In this document: piece by piece, positions 9,021-17,717 of the stretch
Position numbering within the stretch: the first letter of the stretch is position 1
Layout: every line of letters begins with the position of its first letter
Assembly: GCA_017458225.1 (NCBI GenBank)
Contig: JAFTFX010000022.1
Coordinates: forward strand, 1-64,000
Length of the DNA stretch: 64,000 nucleotides
Reading direction: 5' to 3'
From: Prevotella sp.
GTDB lineage: Bacteria > Bacteroidota > Bacteroidia > Bacteroidales > Bacteroidaceae
Made by a program: the position numbers and the translations under genes
Notes under the pieces: generated by a model
The model's database searches: none
What the model was told of the DNA's origin: nothing
The model's input: only the letters and a program-made list of their open reading frames with translations

Positions 9021-9578
9021 TTAGTCTTTTTTAGCGTTCTTGAACGGGAGACCGAAAGCTTTCAGCAGAGCATAGCCCTCTTCGTCGGTCTTGGCCGTCG
9101 TTACGAAGGTGATGTTCATGCCCTGGATGCGGTCTACAGAATCGATATTGATCTCAGGGAAGATAATCTGCTCCTGAACGCCGAGGGTGTAGTTGCCACG
9201 GCCGTCGAACTTGCTCTCGATACCCTTGAAGTCGCGGATACGGGGCAGTGCGATGCGCACGAGCTTCTCCAGGAACTCGTACATGCGCTCGCGGCGCAGG
9301 GTGACCATCACACCGATGGGCATCTTCTTACGCAGCTTGAAGTTGGCGATATCCTTCTTCGAGTAGGTAGCCACGGCCTTCTGACCGCAGATGGCCGTAA
9401 TCTCGTTGATGGCCACTTCAATGATCTTCTTGTCCTGAGTAGCGTCGCCCAGACCCTGGTTCACGACAATCTTCTTCAGTTCGGGAATCTGCATGGCAGA
9501 CGTATAGTTGAACTGCTTCTTCAGTGCCGGAGCAATCTGCTCGCGGTACGTTTTCTTTAACTGTGCTGTATTTGCCAT
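9021..9578 (-). CDS. rplE: 50S ribosomal protein L5
   Basis: The 185-residue L5 contacts 5S rRNA and the P-site tRNA. Visible blocks are [36 protein letters not shown] and the C-terminal [19 protein letters not shown]. Its ATG shares a base with the rplX stop (TAATG), pointing to translational coupling. Confidence 0.98.
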   Translation of the reverse strand: MANTAQLKKTYREQIAPALKKQFNYTSAMQIPELKKIVVNQGLGDATQDKKIIEVAINEITAICGQKAVATYSKKDIANFKLRKKMPIGVMVTLRRERMYEFLEKLVRIALPRIRDFKGIESKFDGRGNYTLGVQEQIIFPEINIDSVDRIQGMNITFVTTAKTDEEGYALLKAFGLPFKNAKKD

Positions 9579-9895
9579 TACTTAATCTCCTCCCCTGACT
9601 TTTTGGCAACACGAATCACGTTCTTTCCCTCATGCTTGATTGACACACGTGTGGGCTTTCCGCTCTTCGGGTCGATGAGACTCAAATTAGAAATATGGAT
9701 GGGAGCCTCTACTTTCTCAAAGCCTCCCTGAGGATTCTTGGCGCTCGGCTTCGAGCTCTTGTTGACGAAGTTCACTCCCTCAACAATAGCCTTCTGCTTG
9801 TCTACCAAGACCTTCAGCACCTTACCAGTCTTGCCCTTGTCCTCACCGGTCAGAACATAGACGGTATCGTTTTTCTTGATATGTAACTTGCTCAT
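9578..9895 (-). CDS. rplX: 50S ribosomal protein L24
   Basis: The 105-residue L24 contains a KOW motif at about 8-35 ([22 protein letters not shown]) and is an early assembly protein of the large subunit. The stop overlaps the rplE start as TAATG. The upstream spacer carries three TTTAAAC heptamers. Confidence 0.98.
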   Translation of the reverse strand: MSKLHIKKNDTVYVLTGEDKGKTGKVLKVLVDKQKAIVEGVNFVNKSSKPSAKNPQGGFEKVEAPIHISNLSLIDPKSGKPTRVSIKHEGKNVIRVAKKSGEEIK

Positions 9896-9897
9896 TT

Positions 9898-9919
9898 TAA
9901 ACTTTAAACTTTAAACTTT
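9898..9919. repeat. 7-bp tandem repeat in the rplN-rplX spacer
   Basis: Three TTTAAAC-type heptamers stand in tandem immediately before the rplX start. This resembles the other short arrays in spacers of this operon but with a 7-bp period. Confidence 0.7.
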
Positions 9920-9923
9920 AATA

Positions 9924-10289
9924 TTAAAGTACCTCAGGTGCCAAAGAAACGACCTTCATGTTCACGGCGCGGAGCTCGCGTGCCACGGGGCCGAAGATAC
10001 GGCTGCCGCGAAGCTCGCCGGCGTTGTTCAGAAGAACGCAAGCGTTGTCGTCGAAGCGGATGTAGGAACCGTCGGCGCGACGGATCTCCTTCTTCGTGCG
10101 GACGATCAGAGCCTTCGATACTGCACCCTTTTTCACGTCACTCGTAGGGATGGCGTTCTTGATGGCAACCACAATCACGTCACCTACGCTGGCATAACGG
10201 CGGCGGGTTCCACCCAGCACGCGAATGCACAGGGCCTCGCGAGCACCGCTGTTATCAGCTACTGTAAGTCTTGATTCTGTCTGTATCAT
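9924..10289 (-). CDS. rplN: 50S ribosomal protein L14
   Basis: The 121-residue L14 begins [20 protein letters not shown] and has the conserved [12 protein letters not shown] and [33 protein letters not shown] region. It forms an intersubunit bridge. It lies 2 bp after the rpsQ stop. Confidence 0.98.
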   Translation of the reverse strand: MIQTESRLTVADNSGAREALCIRVLGGTRRRYASVGDVIVVAIKNAIPTSDVKKGAVSKALIVRTKKEIRRADGSYIRFDDNACVLLNNAGELRGSRIFGPVARELRAVNMKVVSLAPEVL

Positions 10290-10291
10290 AA

Positions 10292-10558
10292 TTACTTAGC
10301 TTTTTCAACGATTTGTACTAATCTCCAGCGCTTTGTCTTCGACAGAGGGCGGGTTTCCATAATGAGTACGGTATCGCCTACCTGGCACTCATTCTTCTCA
10401 TCATGTACATGGTACTTCTTCGTCTTCTGGACGAACTTACCATAAATCGGGTGCTTCTCCTTGAACTTGGCAGCGATAACAATGGTTTTATCCATCTTGT
10501 TGCTGATCACGACACCCTGTCTTGTCTTTCTTAAATTTCTTGTTTCCATCTGGACCAT
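10292..10558 (-). CDS. rpsQ: 30S ribosomal protein S17
   Basis: S17 is an OB-fold primary binder of the 16S 5' domain. Key blocks are [27 protein letters not shown] and [23 protein letters not shown]. The listed start ([11 protein letters not shown]) gives 88 residues; homologues often begin at METRNLRK, so the second ATG at 10549 may be the true start. Confidence 0.97.
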   Translation of the reverse strand: MVQMETRNLRKTRQGVVISNKMDKTIVIAAKFKEKHPIYGKFVQKTKKYHVHDEKNECQVGDTVLIMETRPLSKTKRWRLVQIVEKAK

Positions 10559-10560
10559 TG

Positions 10561-10755
10561 TTATTTGTTAAGTTCTCTCTGACGGAGCTCCGTCTTCATA
10601 CGTGCGATGTCACGACGTGCAGCCTTAATCAGTGATGGATTCTCCAGCGGAGTGATGCTGTGGTTCAACTTCATGCGGTTGTACTTGTCAACCTCCGTCT
10701 CGATGCGCTCTGCCAATTCCTTGGTCTCGAGCTCTTTCAATTCCTTCGTCTTCAT
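10561..10755 (-). CDS. rpmC: 50S ribosomal protein L29
   Basis: A 64-residue helical protein at the tunnel exit. The signature is [19 protein letters not shown] and [19 protein letters not shown]. It sits between rplP and rpsQ with 2-6 bp spacers. Confidence 0.97.
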   Translation of the reverse strand: MKTKELKELETKELAERIETEVDKYNRMKLNHSITPLENPSLIKAARRDIARMKTELRQRELNK

Positions 10756-10761
10756 ACTTAA

Positions 10762-11190
10762 TTAAGCGTTTTTATCGTAGTCACGTCTTACAACAAACTT
10801 GGTCTTGACGGGCAGCTTCTGAGCACCGAGGCGCAGTGCCTCCTTGGCGACATCAAAAGGAACGCCCTCAACTTCAAAGAGGATGCGACCAGGTGTTACA
10901 GGTGCAACCCATCCTGCGGGATCACCCTTACCTTTACCCATTCGCACGTCAGCAGGCTTGCGAGTGATGGGTTTGTCGGGGAAGATGCGGATCCATACCT
11001 GACCTTCACGGTTCATATAACGGTTGATGGCAACACGTGCTGCCTCAATCTGGCGGCTGTCAATCCATTTGGCATCGAGTGTCTTGATGCCGAACGAACC
11101 GAATGCCAGCGTCGTACCACGGTGGGCGTTGCCTTTGTTGCCACGTCCGTCCTGCGGTCTTCTATATCTTACTCTCTTAGGTTGTAACAT
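10762..11190 (-). CDS. rplP: 50S ribosomal protein L16
   Basis: The 142-residue L16 begins [20 protein letters not shown] and contains [20 protein letters not shown] and the [20 protein letters not shown] block. It lies near the peptidyl transferase centre and 5S rRNA. Confidence 0.98.
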   Translation of the reverse strand: MLQPKRVRYRRPQDGRGNKGNAHRGTTLAFGSFGIKTLDAKWIDSRQIEAARVAINRYMNREGQVWIRIFPDKPITRKPADVRMGKGKGDPAGWVAPVTPGRILFEVEGVPFDVAKEALRLGAQKLPVKTKFVVRRDYDKNA

Positions 11191-11214
11191 GATAGCTTCT
11201 TACTTTAAACAGTT

Positions 11215-11940
11215 TTACTTCTTCTTATTACGGAACTTGCGGCCATCAGCTCTGTTACCACCGTTTGCACGGCCACTCTGCTTCTCCTGCGAGAAGTTGG
11301 GGGCGAGGTCGACCTTACCGTAGATCTCACCACGGCAGATCCATACCTTGATGCCCAGCAGACCAACCTTAGTGAGAGCCTCTGCCTGGCAGAAGTCGAT
11401 GTCGGCACGGAAGGTGTGCAGCGGTGTGCGGCCTTCCTTGATCATCTCACTGCGGGCAATCTCGGCACCGTTCAGGCGTCCCGAAATCTGAACCTTAATA
11501 CCTTCAGCACCAGCACGCATCGTGTTGGCAACAGCCTGCTTGATAGCACGGCGATAAGCAATCTTGCCCTCAATCTGGCGGGCGATGTTCGTGGCAACGA
11601 TTGTTGCGTCCAGCTCTGGACGCTTCACTTCGAAGATGTTGATCTGGATGTCCTTGTCGAAGAGTTTCTTCAACTCGTCCTTCAGGTTGTCGACATCCTG
11701 TCCACCCTTACCAATGACGATACCCGGACGTGCCGTGCAGATAGTAATGGTGACCAGCTTCAGTGTGCGCTCGATAACAATCTTCGAGACGCTTGCCTTG
11801 GCCAAACGCTCACCCAGGTACTTGCGGATTTTCTGATCCTCTACCAGGTTGTCTCCGAAGTCCTTGCCTCCGAACCAATTTGATTCCCAGCCTCTAACGA
11901 TACCCAGACGGTTGCTAATTGGATTTACTTTCTGTCCCAT
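11215..11940 (-). CDS. rpsC: 30S ribosomal protein S3
   Basis: The 241-residue S3 starts [20 protein letters not shown]. It has the KH domain at about 60-110 ([23 protein letters not shown]) and the C-terminal domain with [21 protein letters not shown]3 lines the mRNA entry channel. It lies 4 bp after rplV. Confidence 0.98.
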   Translation of the reverse strand: MGQKVNPISNRLGIVRGWESNWFGGKDFGDNLVEDQKIRKYLGERLAKASVSKIVIERTLKLVTITICTARPGIVIGKGGQDVDNLKDELKKLFDKDIQINIFEVKRPELDATIVATNIARQIEGKIAYRRAIKQAVANTMRAGAEGIKVQISGRLNGAEIARSEMIKEGRTPLHTFRADIDFCQAEALTKVGLLGIKVWICRGEIYGKVDLAPNFSQEKQSGRANGGNRADGRKFRNKKK

Positions 11941-11944
11941 TCTA

Positions 11945-12352
11945 TTATTCTTTTACGTCATTAGTTTTAGCGTCAACAAACAGCGTCACGTGGTTCGAGC
12001 GCTTGCGGATGCGATAGCCGCGTCCCTGTGGGGCGGGTCTCATGCGCTTCAAAGTAACGCCCTCATCAACGAAGATGCGAGTGATGAACAGCTCGCCGGC
12101 CTCGGCCTTGCGATCGTTCTTCTGTTCCCAGTTGGCAATAGCCGAACGGAGAAGCTTCTCCACGTCGGCAGCGGCAGCCTTCTTCGAGAAACGGAGTACG
12201 CCAAGAGCGCGGTTAACCTCCATGCCGCGAATCATGTCGACGACATAGCGCATCTTGCGCGGAGAAGAAGGACAGCCTTTCAGCTTTGCAAAATACTGTG
12301 TCTTAAGAGCTGCTTTTCTCTCTTCAGCCTTAATATGTTTTCTTGCTCCCAT
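11945..12352 (-). CDS. rplV: 50S ribosomal protein L22
   Basis: The 135-residue L22 has the family motif [24 protein letters not shown] and a C-terminal loop with [22 protein letters not shown] that lines the peptide tunnel. The spacer to rpsS holds two TTTTTAATTTTCAA repeats. Confidence 0.98.
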   Translation of the reverse strand: MGARKHIKAEERKAALKTQYFAKLKGCPSSPRKMRYVVDMIRGMEVNRALGVLRFSKKAAAADVEKLLRSAIANWEQKNDRKAEAGELFITRIFVDEGVTLKRMRPAPQGRGYRIRKRSNHVTLFVDAKTNDVKE

Positions 12353-12391
12353 TTTTAATTTTCAATTTTTAATTTTCAATTTTCCCTGGGA

Positions 12392-12658
12392 TTACTTCTT
12401 GTTACCGGCGTGTCCACCGAAGCGACGTGTGGGTGCGAACTCACCGAGCTTGTGGCCTACCATGTTCTCAGTAATGTAAACAGGGATAAATTTGTTACCG
12501 TTATGAACTGCAACAGTGTGTCCCACGAAATCGGGGGAAATCATTGATGCTCTGGCCCATGTCTTGACGACTGTCTTCTTGCCGCTCTCATTCATGGCGA
12601 GAACTTTCTTCTCGAGAGAGACGTTGATGTACGGACCTTTCTTTAATGAACGACTCAT
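12392..12658 (-). CDS. rpsS: 30S ribosomal protein S19
   Basis: The 88-residue S19 begins [18 protein letters not shown] and has [23 protein letters not shown] and [17 protein letters not shown]. It sits in the head next to S13. The position between rplB and rplV is standard. Confidence 0.98.
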   Translation of the reverse strand: MSRSLKKGPYINVSLEKKVLAMNESGKKTVVKTWARASMISPDFVGHTVAVHNGNKFIPVYITENMVGHKLGEFAPTRRFGGHAGNKK

Positions 12659-12680
12659 AATTTAACTCTTGATTTCTTGT

Positions 12681-13508
12681 TTACTTCTTGTTAGCTCTTT
12701 CAATGATGTACTTGTTTGAAAGCTTCTTCGGTGCGCGTGTCTTCAGACCCTTAGCGTACAGACCCTTGCGTGAACGTGGGTGTCCACCACTCTGACGGCC
12801 TTCGCCACCACCCATCGGGTGATCGTGCGGGTTCATCACAACACCGCGGTTGTGCGGACGACGACCCAGCCAGCGTGAGCGGCCAGCCTTACCAGACTGT
12901 TCCAGAGCGTGGTCAGAGTTGCCTACGGCACCAACGGTAGCCTTACAAGCAGAGAGAATCTTGCGTGTCTCACCCGAGGGGAGCTTAATCACGCAGTAGT
13001 CTCCCTCACGAGAAGTCAACTGAGCAAAATTACCAGCCGAACGAACGAGCAATGCACCCTGACCGGGACGGAGCTCAATGTTGTGAATCACCGTACCTAC
13101 AGGGATGTTGGCCAGCGGCAGGCTGTTGCCAATCTCAGGCGTAGCCTCGGCTCCCGACATCAGTGTCGTGCCAACTTGCAGTCCATTAGGAGCAATAATG
13201 TAACGTTTTTCACCATCTGCGTAGAAGAGCAGAGCGATGCGAGCCGAACGGTTCGGATCGTACTCAATGGTCTTAACTACGGCAGGAACACCATCTTTCT
13301 CTCGCTTGAAGTCGATCAGACGATACTTCTTCTTGTGGCCGCCGCCCATGTAGCGGACGGTCATCTTACCGGTGTTGTTTCGGCCACCGGTAGAACGTTT
13401 GCCGTAAACGAGAGACTTCTCTGGCACGGATGCAGTAATGTCCTCGAACGTGCCAATAACTTTGTGTCTTTGACCCGGAGTAACGGGCTTTAATTTACGT
13501 ACTGCCAT
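12681..13508 (-). CDS. rplB: 50S ribosomal protein L2
   Basis: The 275-residue L2 is needed for subunit joining and the peptidyl transferase centre. Domains follow the usual order: an OB fold (about 40-125) and an SH3-like fold (about 130-200). The loop [16 protein letters not shown] near residue 225 carries the conserved functional His. It starts 6 bp after rplW. Confidence 0.98.
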   Translation of the reverse strand: MAVRKLKPVTPGQRHKVIGTFEDITASVPEKSLVYGKRSTGGRNNTGKMTVRYMGGGHKKKYRLIDFKREKDGVPAVVKTIEYDPNRSARIALLFYADGEKRYIIAPNGLQVGTTLMSGAEATPEIGNSLPLANIPVGTVIHNIELRPGQGALLVRSAGNFAQLTSREGDYCVIKLPSGETRKILSACKATVGAVGNSDHALEQSGKAGRSRWLGRRPHNRGVVMNPHDHPMGGGEGRQSGGHPRSRKGLYAKGLKTRAPKKLSNKYIIERANKK

Positions 13509-13514
13509 TTCTTA

Positions 13515-13958
13515 TTAATCGATATTGCTGTAAAAATCAATTTCGTTGCCTTCCTTCAATGTGACGATAGCCTTCTTGAAAGCATTCTTGTGGCCTTTCA
13601 CAAGGCCTGCCTTCGTGTAGCGCTGGCTGCGCTTTCCGGCGTAACGCATGGTGTTGACTGAGTCAACCTTCACATTGTAAAGAGCCTCGACCTCGTGCTT
13701 GATTGCTGTCTTGTCAGCCTCGGGCTTCACAATGAAAGCATACTGGGGACGAGCAGGCTTCTCATACGTGTAGATGGTCTTCTCTTTTGTCTCGTCAGCC
13801 TTGCCGCTGCGCTTCACGACGTAAGAGAGCTTCTCCTCTACAGCATGGTTCTTCTCAATAGTCTTCTGGCTGCGGGCGCGGAGCTTCTTGGCAGCCGAAG
13901 TCTTCTCTGTGATCTTGGTCGCTTTCTCAGTGACCAGGGGCTTGATGATAAATGCCAT
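13515..13958 (-). CDS. rplW: 50S ribosomal protein L23 with an internal insertion
   Basis: L23 sits at the tunnel exit and docks trigger factor and SRP. Usual length is about 95-100 residues; this one has 147. Residues 1-18 (MAFIIKPLVTEKATKITE) and 72-147 (YAFIVKPEADKTAIKHEVEA to FYSNID) match normal L23. Residues about 19-71 are an extra Lys/Arg/Glu-rich segment inserted between the first helix and the second strand. The reading frame is unbroken and codon use looks like its neighbours, so it is unlikely to be an assembly error. Confidence 0.95.
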   Translation of the reverse strand: MAFIIKPLVTEKATKITEKTSAAKKLRARSQKTIEKNHAVEEKLSYVVKRSGKADETKEKTIYTYEKPARPQYAFIVKPEADKTAIKHEVEALYNVKVDSVNTMRYAGKRSQRYTKAGLVKGHKNAFKKAIVTLKEGNEIDFYSNID

Positions 13959-13973
13959 ATCTATAGTCTCCTT

Positions 13974-14603
13974 TTACTTGTTTAAGATACCGTCGATCAC
14001 TGCCAGCGACTTCTCGGCAATCACCAGCACGTCAGCGTTCAATACCTTGTAGGTGTTGATCGTGGCTGCCTCCATCACCTCGGTGCGCTGCAAGTTGCGA
14101 GCCGACAAATATACGTTTTTGTTTGTTTCGGGCAAAACAAAGAGCAACTTCTTACCGTCGACTTTCAGATTTTTAGCAATATTTACCATTTCTTTGGTCT
14201 TTGGAGCCTCGAAGTTGAAGTCCTCAACCACCAATATTGCATTTTCCTGAGCCTTGTAAGAGAGAGCCGATTTGCGAGCCAGCTGCTTCACCTTCTTGTT
14301 CAGCTTGAAGCTGTAGTCACGGGGTGTCGGACCGAACACGCGGCCACCACCACGCAGCAGGGGTGAGTTGATGTCGCCATGACGAGCACCGCCGCCGCCC
14401 TTCTGGCGACCGAGCTTGCGGGTAGAACCGCTAATCTCGCTGCGCTCCTTCGACTTGGCATTGCCCTGACGCTGGTTGGCCATATACTGCTTCACGTCGA
14501 GATAGATCACGTGGTCATTAGGCTCAACACCAAAGATAGCCTCATTCAGAGTTACCTTTCTTCCGGTCTCCTGACCGTTGATATTCAATACACTAACTTC
14601 CAT
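13974..14603 (-). CDS. rplD: 50S ribosomal protein L4
   Basis: The 209-residue L4 begins [19 protein letters not shown]. It has the extended tunnel loop region with [37 protein letters not shown]. In E. coli L4 represses the S10 operon; here any such control would act on the long leader of rplC. It lies 4 bp after rplC. Confidence 0.98.
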   Translation of the reverse strand: MEVSVLNINGQETGRKVTLNEAIFGVEPNDHVIYLDVKQYMANQRQGNAKSKERSEISGSTRKLGRQKGGGGARHGDINSPLLRGGGRVFGPTPRDYSFKLNKKVKQLARKSALSYKAQENAILVVEDFNFEAPKTKEMVNIAKNLKVDGKKLLFVLPETNKNVYLSARNLQRTEVMEAATINTYKVLNADVLVIAEKSLAVIDGILNK

Positions 14604-14607
14604 TTTC

Positions 14608-15222
14608 TTACTTCTCGATTAAAAGAGTTGAACCATTGCATCCGGCGCAGCTGCCCTTCACAAGCAGAAGGTTGTGCTCGGGGATAACCTTTAATACTTT
14701 CAAGTTCTGCGTTGTCACGCGGTCGCCGCCCATGTGGCCACCCATGCGCATTCCCTTGAACACCTTAGCGGGGTAAGAGCAGGCACCGATAGAACCCGGC
14801 TTGCGCAGACGGTCGTCCTGACCGTGAGTGCTCTGGCCTACGCCACCGAAACCATGGCGCTTCACAACGCCCTGGAAACCCTTACCTTTCGAAGTTCCTA
14901 CAACGTCTACGAACTCTGCATCAGCGAAGAGCTCTACGGTGAGCGTGTCACCCAGGTTGTAGTCCTCGTCAAACTTGAACTCGGCCAAGTGGGCCTTCGG
15001 TGTTGTGCCGGCCTTCTTGAACACGCCCATCATGGGCTTCGTTGTGTTCTTCTCCTTTGCCTCGCCAAAACCCAGCTGAACGGCCTTGTAGCCGTCCTTC
15101 TCTACGGTCTTGACCTGGGTGACAACACAAGGACCAACTTCGATAACAGTGCACGGTACATTCTTACCGTCGGCACTGAAAACGGATGTCATTCCGATTT
15201 TTCTTCCAATCAATCCTGGCAT
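14608..15222 (-). CDS. rplC: 50S ribosomal protein L3, first gene of the operon
   Basis: The 204-residue L3 begins [19 protein letters not shown] and has [20 protein letters not shown], the region reaching the peptidyl transferase centre. In many bacteria rpsJ (S10) precedes it; here no S10 frame exists between 15223 and 15920 and a canonical promoter lies 188 bp upstream, so rplC heads the transcript. Confidence 0.98.
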   Translation of the reverse strand: MPGLIGRKIGMTSVFSADGKNVPCTVIEVGPCVVTQVKTVEKDGYKAVQLGFGEAKEKNTTKPMMGVFKKAGTTPKAHLAEFKFDEDYNLGDTLTVELFADAEFVDVVGTSKGKGFQGVVKRHGFGGVGQSTHGQDDRLRKPGSIGACSYPAKVFKGMRMGGHMGGDRVTTQNLKVLKVIPEHNLLLVKGSCAGCNGSTLLIEK

Positions 15223-15402
15223 TTCAGTTTTAAATTTAAATAATAAATAATGTGTAACTTTGTTTTGTTTCTTTTTAAGTGGCGCTCAACCCGATGCTCA
15301 TAAACACACTTAAAAAGGCGGCACTTGCTGCTTCTTGTTTGAAGGCTAAGTTGCTCTTTTCTAGCGTATTGTTAGCACGCGGGCCAGCGCAATACTTATT
15401 TT
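15223..15402 (-). promoter_or_regulatory. Long 5' leader of the ribosomal operon with hairpin and 8-codon ORF
   Basis: The transcript from the promoter at 15410-15440 has a leader of about 180 nt. On the minus strand CTTTTTAAGTG (15317-15307) and CACTTAAAAAG (15281-15271) form a perfect 11-bp stem with a 25-nt loop. A tiny [11 protein letters not shown], starts in the loop (15301) and stops in the 3' arm (15275), so its translation would open the stem. A smaller GTATTG/CAATAC pair lies near the 5' end. This looks like a leader for autoregulation or attenuation; that role is inferred. Confidence 0.6.
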
Positions 15403-15409
15403 GCGGCTG

Positions 15410-15440
15410 CAAAGGTACATATATTATTCTATATAATCAA
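15410..15440 (-). promoter_or_regulatory. Bacteroidetes-type promoter of the ribosomal operon
   Basis: On the minus strand TTG (15440-15438), 20 bp, then TACCTTTG (15417-15410) match the Bacteroidetes primary-sigma consensus TTTG-N19-21-TAnnTTTG. The start point would be close to 15402. Confidence 0.85.
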
Positions 15441-15564
15441 TACTGTGATATGGATATTTATAGTTATTTAACATACTTCATCTTTTTTAAGTTTTTCCTT
15501 TTGCCATCTGTTTTTATGGTCGAAAAAACTTTTTGCCAAATTTGCATACACTTCTGTCACTAAG

Positions 15565-15642
15565 GACATGTCTCCCTACATGTCTCCCCCTATGTCTCCC
15601 CCCATGTCTCTCCACATGTCTACCTACATGTCTAACTACATC
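15565..15642. repeat. Imperfect 11-13-bp repeat array (ATGTCTCCC type)
   Basis: Seven ATGTCT-containing units of 11-13 bp follow each other (catgtctcccta, catgtctccccc, tatgtctcccc and so on). Read on the plus strand they would encode MSPYMSPPMSPPMS-like peptide, but the promoter at 15648-15678 starts downstream of them, so expression of that frame is doubtful. Confidence 0.8.
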
Positions 15643-15647
15643 AGGTA

Positions 15648-15678
15648 TTGCAGAAGTGAAATAAAAGTTGTAACTTTG
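15648..15678 (+). promoter_or_regulatory. Promoter of the VapE-family gene
   Basis: TTG at 15648-15650, 20 bp, then TAACTTTG at 15671-15678 match the Bacteroidetes promoter pattern. The transcript would start near 15685 and carry the 22-bp array in its leader. Confidence 0.8.
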
Positions 15679-15711
15679 CAGCGCATTTCACCAAGAGAGG
15701 TGAGGAGGCTC

Positions 15712-15887
15712 GCTCTGATAAACGTCAAGTTCTGCTCTGATTCGCGTCAGATTCCGCTCTGATTCGCGTCAGATTCCGCTCTGATTTGCGTCAGATTGCG
15801 GTGAGATATGACGCAGATTGCAGTGAGATTCAATAGCGATTGCAGCGAGAAATGACGCAGATTGCAGCGAGATTTGCTATTAATTGC
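15712..15887. repeat. Eight phased 22-bp tandem units upstream of the VapE-family gene
   Basis: Units begin at 15712, 15734, 15756, 15778, 15800, 15822, 15844 and 15866, each exactly 22 bp with no spacers. The second and third are identical. The first four contain or resemble TCTGA-N6-TCAGA, a small dyad; the last four drift to GAGA...ATGACGCAGATTGC and related forms. The array ends 33 bp before the start codon. It may be a binding array (iteron- or operator-like) or a structured leader; function is unknown. Confidence 0.9.
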
Positions 15888-15920
15888 AACATATTTAACC
15901 ATAAAAACACACAAAGAGAC

Positions 15921-17189
15921 ATGAAAAAAACACAACAATCACTCCGTCAGTGGAGAAAAGAAAAAAGTATGGTGGCCCTACTGGCTGAGCAGTTCGAACA
16001 GAAAGAGCACCAGGTGGGTAGGGAAACAAAACAGTTGATGAACTATCTGGAAGAGCACTATCGCTTCCGCTACAACACCATCATGGGCTATTGCGAGTAT
16101 CACCTCGCCGGCGAGACCGTCTGGAGACCCGTCGACGAGCGAGTGGAGAACACGCTGGCCATGGAGGCGCGTATGGCAGGTGTCAACATCTGGGGCACCG
16201 ATGTAAAACGCTATCTCGGCTCACTCAGGGTGAAGGACTACCACCCCGTCAGGGCTTTCCTGGACAGCGTGCGCGGCACGTGGGACGGGCGCGACCACAT
16301 TGGTCGCTTGGCGGCCACCGTTGACTGTCGTTGTCAGCAGTGGCCACGGTGGCTGCGCACGTGGCTGCTGGGCGTGGTGGCCCAGTGGATGGGGCTGAAC
16401 CGCCAGTATGGCAACAGCGTGGTGCCGCTGCTCATCTCTGGGCAGGGCTTTGGCAAGTCCACGTTCTGCCGACAGTTGCTGCCTGCCGAGTTGCGCTGGG
16501 GCTATACCGACAGTTTGCTGCTGGGCGAGAAGAAGCAGGTGTTGCTGGCCATGAGTCAGATGCTGCTGATCAATCTGGATGAGTTCAACCAGATATCGCG
16601 CAAAGTGCAGGAGGGCTTTCTGAAGAATATGCTGCAGTTGCCGGTCGTCATGGCGCGACGGCCCTATGGCAAGCATGTAGAGGAATTGCCGCGCATGGCC
16701 TCGTTCATAGCCACGACGAACATGCGCGACGTGCTGGCCGATATTTCCGGCAACCGCCGTTTCATGGCCATAGAGCTGATGGGCCCCATTGATACGCAGG
16801 CCATGCCTGACCCGCGACAGCTCTATGCCCAGGTCTTGGATGCGCTGGAACGGGGCGAGCGCTACTGGTTCGACGATCAAGACACACAGGCGCTGATGGA
16901 ACATAACGAGCAGTATGAGCAGCAGTCGCCTGCCGAGCAGATCTTCCATGAGTGTTTCGCCCCTGCAGCCACTGAGGCCGATGGACAGTGGATGACGGCA
17001 GCCACCATTTTCAGTGAGTTGCGCAAACAGGCAGGTGCGGCGATACCCACCACCGCGCTGGCCACCTTTGGTCGGGTGCTGGCCCATGTTGATGGCTTGC
17101 AGCACAGGCGCAGCTGCCACGGCAGTGAGTATCTGGTGACAGCAGTGTATGCAAAAACGCCGAAAATAAAAATGGCGGAAAATGAATAG
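15921..17189 (+). CDS. VapE-family P-loop ATPase
   Basis: Virulence-associated E family proteins are superfamily-3-helicase-like ATPases found in phages, genomic islands and phage satellites. The ATP site is complete: Walker A SGQGFGKS (173-180), Walker B LINLDE (216-221), sensor IATTN (263-267), and NRRF (278-281) with the probable arginine finger. The start at 15921 (422 residues) is preferred over an ATG at 15840 inside the repeat array, since it follows AAAGAGAC and matches a normal MKK start. No primase domain or primase gene is adjacent. Whether it acts in replication of a mobile element is inference. Confidence 0.8.
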   Translation: MKKTQQSLRQWRKEKSMVALLAEQFEQKEHQVGRETKQLMNYLEEHYRFRYNTIMGYCEYHLAGETVWRPVDERVENTLAMEARMAGVNIWGTDVKRYLGSLRVKDYHPVRAFLDSVRGTWDGRDHIGRLAATVDCRCQQWPRWLRTWLLGVVAQWMGLNRQYGNSVVPLLISGQGFGKSTFCRQLLPAELRWGYTDSLLLGEKKQVLLAMSQMLLINLDEFNQISRKVQEGFLKNMLQLPVVMARRPYGKHVEELPRMASFIATTNMRDVLADISGNRRFMAIELMGPIDTQAMPDPRQLYAQVLDALERGERYWFDDQDTQALMEHNEQYEQQSPAEQIFHECFAPAATEADGQWMTAATIFSELRKQAGAAIPTTALATFGRVLAHVDGLQHRRSCHGSEYLVTAVYAKTPKIKMAENE

Positions 17190-17217
17190 ATTTTCCAGTA
17201 GGCGGAAAACTGCGGAC

Positions 17218-17283
17218 TTTCAAACCCATCAGGCGGCAGCATCCCAACGATGCTGCCGCTTGGAAATTTGGATTGTTGTTCTG
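17218..17283. repeat. Hairpin-bearing direct repeat, left copy
   Basis: Begins TTTCAAACCCATCAGGCGGC and ends GGATTGTTGTTC; inside, GCGGCAGCAT (17233-17242) and ATGCTGCCGC (17250-17259) form a perfect 10-bp stem. It lies between the convergent VapE-family and PIN genes and probably serves as their shared terminator. A second copy is at 17934-17999. Confidence 0.85.
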
Positions 17284-17294
17284 ATTAGATAATA

Positions 17295-17717
17295 CTACTT
17301 AGTGTTTTCAATTAGGCGCAATCCTTGACGACGATAAAAGGGAAATTTTGTGTCTGAACTAACCAATGTCATCTTGTGAGATATTGCTTGCGCAATGATG
17401 ATGTGGTCGAAAGGATCTTTGTGCTCCTGAAGCTCGTTAATTTGGAGCGATGCCAATGTGCGTATGACATTTATATCAGTATTGTCTATTTCTACTGAAG
17501 GGTCATTTAGTACAAAGGAGATCATTTCGGCCTCAGTCTTCCATATGTTTGACAATAGTTTCTTAGTTCTGAAAGCTGTTACCAATTCTTGTAGGCTTAC
17601 AATACTCAAATATTTCAGATTTTCTGGATCTTCGAGGTATGCACAAACATCTTTGGTTAATGACTGTCGGTCGTTAACCATATAAACATAAATATTAGTG
17701 TCGAGTAAGAGTCGCAT
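17295..17717 (-). CDS. PIN-domain ribonuclease, probable VapC-type toxin
   Basis: The 140-residue protein is a single PIN domain. Acidic metal ligands are in place: Asp6 in LLDTN, Glu44 in SLQEL, Asp101/Asp104 in KDPFDHIIIAQA, Asp122 in SSDTKF. PIN toxins cleave tRNA or rRNA and are held in check by a cognate antitoxin. The ATG overlaps the stop of a 34-codon upstream frame as TAATG, the usual antitoxin-toxin arrangement. The pair is flanked by copies of the hairpin repeat. Specific RNA target unknown. Confidence 0.85.
   Translation of the reverse strand: MRLLLDTNIYVYMVNDRQSLTKDVCAYLEDPENLKYLSIVSLQELVTAFRTKKLLSNIWKTEAEMISFVLNDPSVEIDNTDINVIRTLASLQINELQEHKDPFDHIIIAQAISHKMTLVSSDTKFPFYRRQGLRLIENTK

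Noticed and set aside
15568-15762. Small gene encoding MSPYMSPPMSPPMS repeats
   Set aside because: The frame is simply the translation of the ATGTCTCC array; the only good promoter starts downstream of its ATG, and the rest of the frame runs through the promoter and the 22-bp array.
15712-15887. CRISPR array
   Set aside because: The 22-bp units are contiguous with no unique spacers between them, and no cas gene is present.
16221-17120. 299-residue minus-strand ORF within the VapE-family gene
   Set aside because: His/Gln/Arg-rich shadow translation; the plus strand has intact ATPase motifs.
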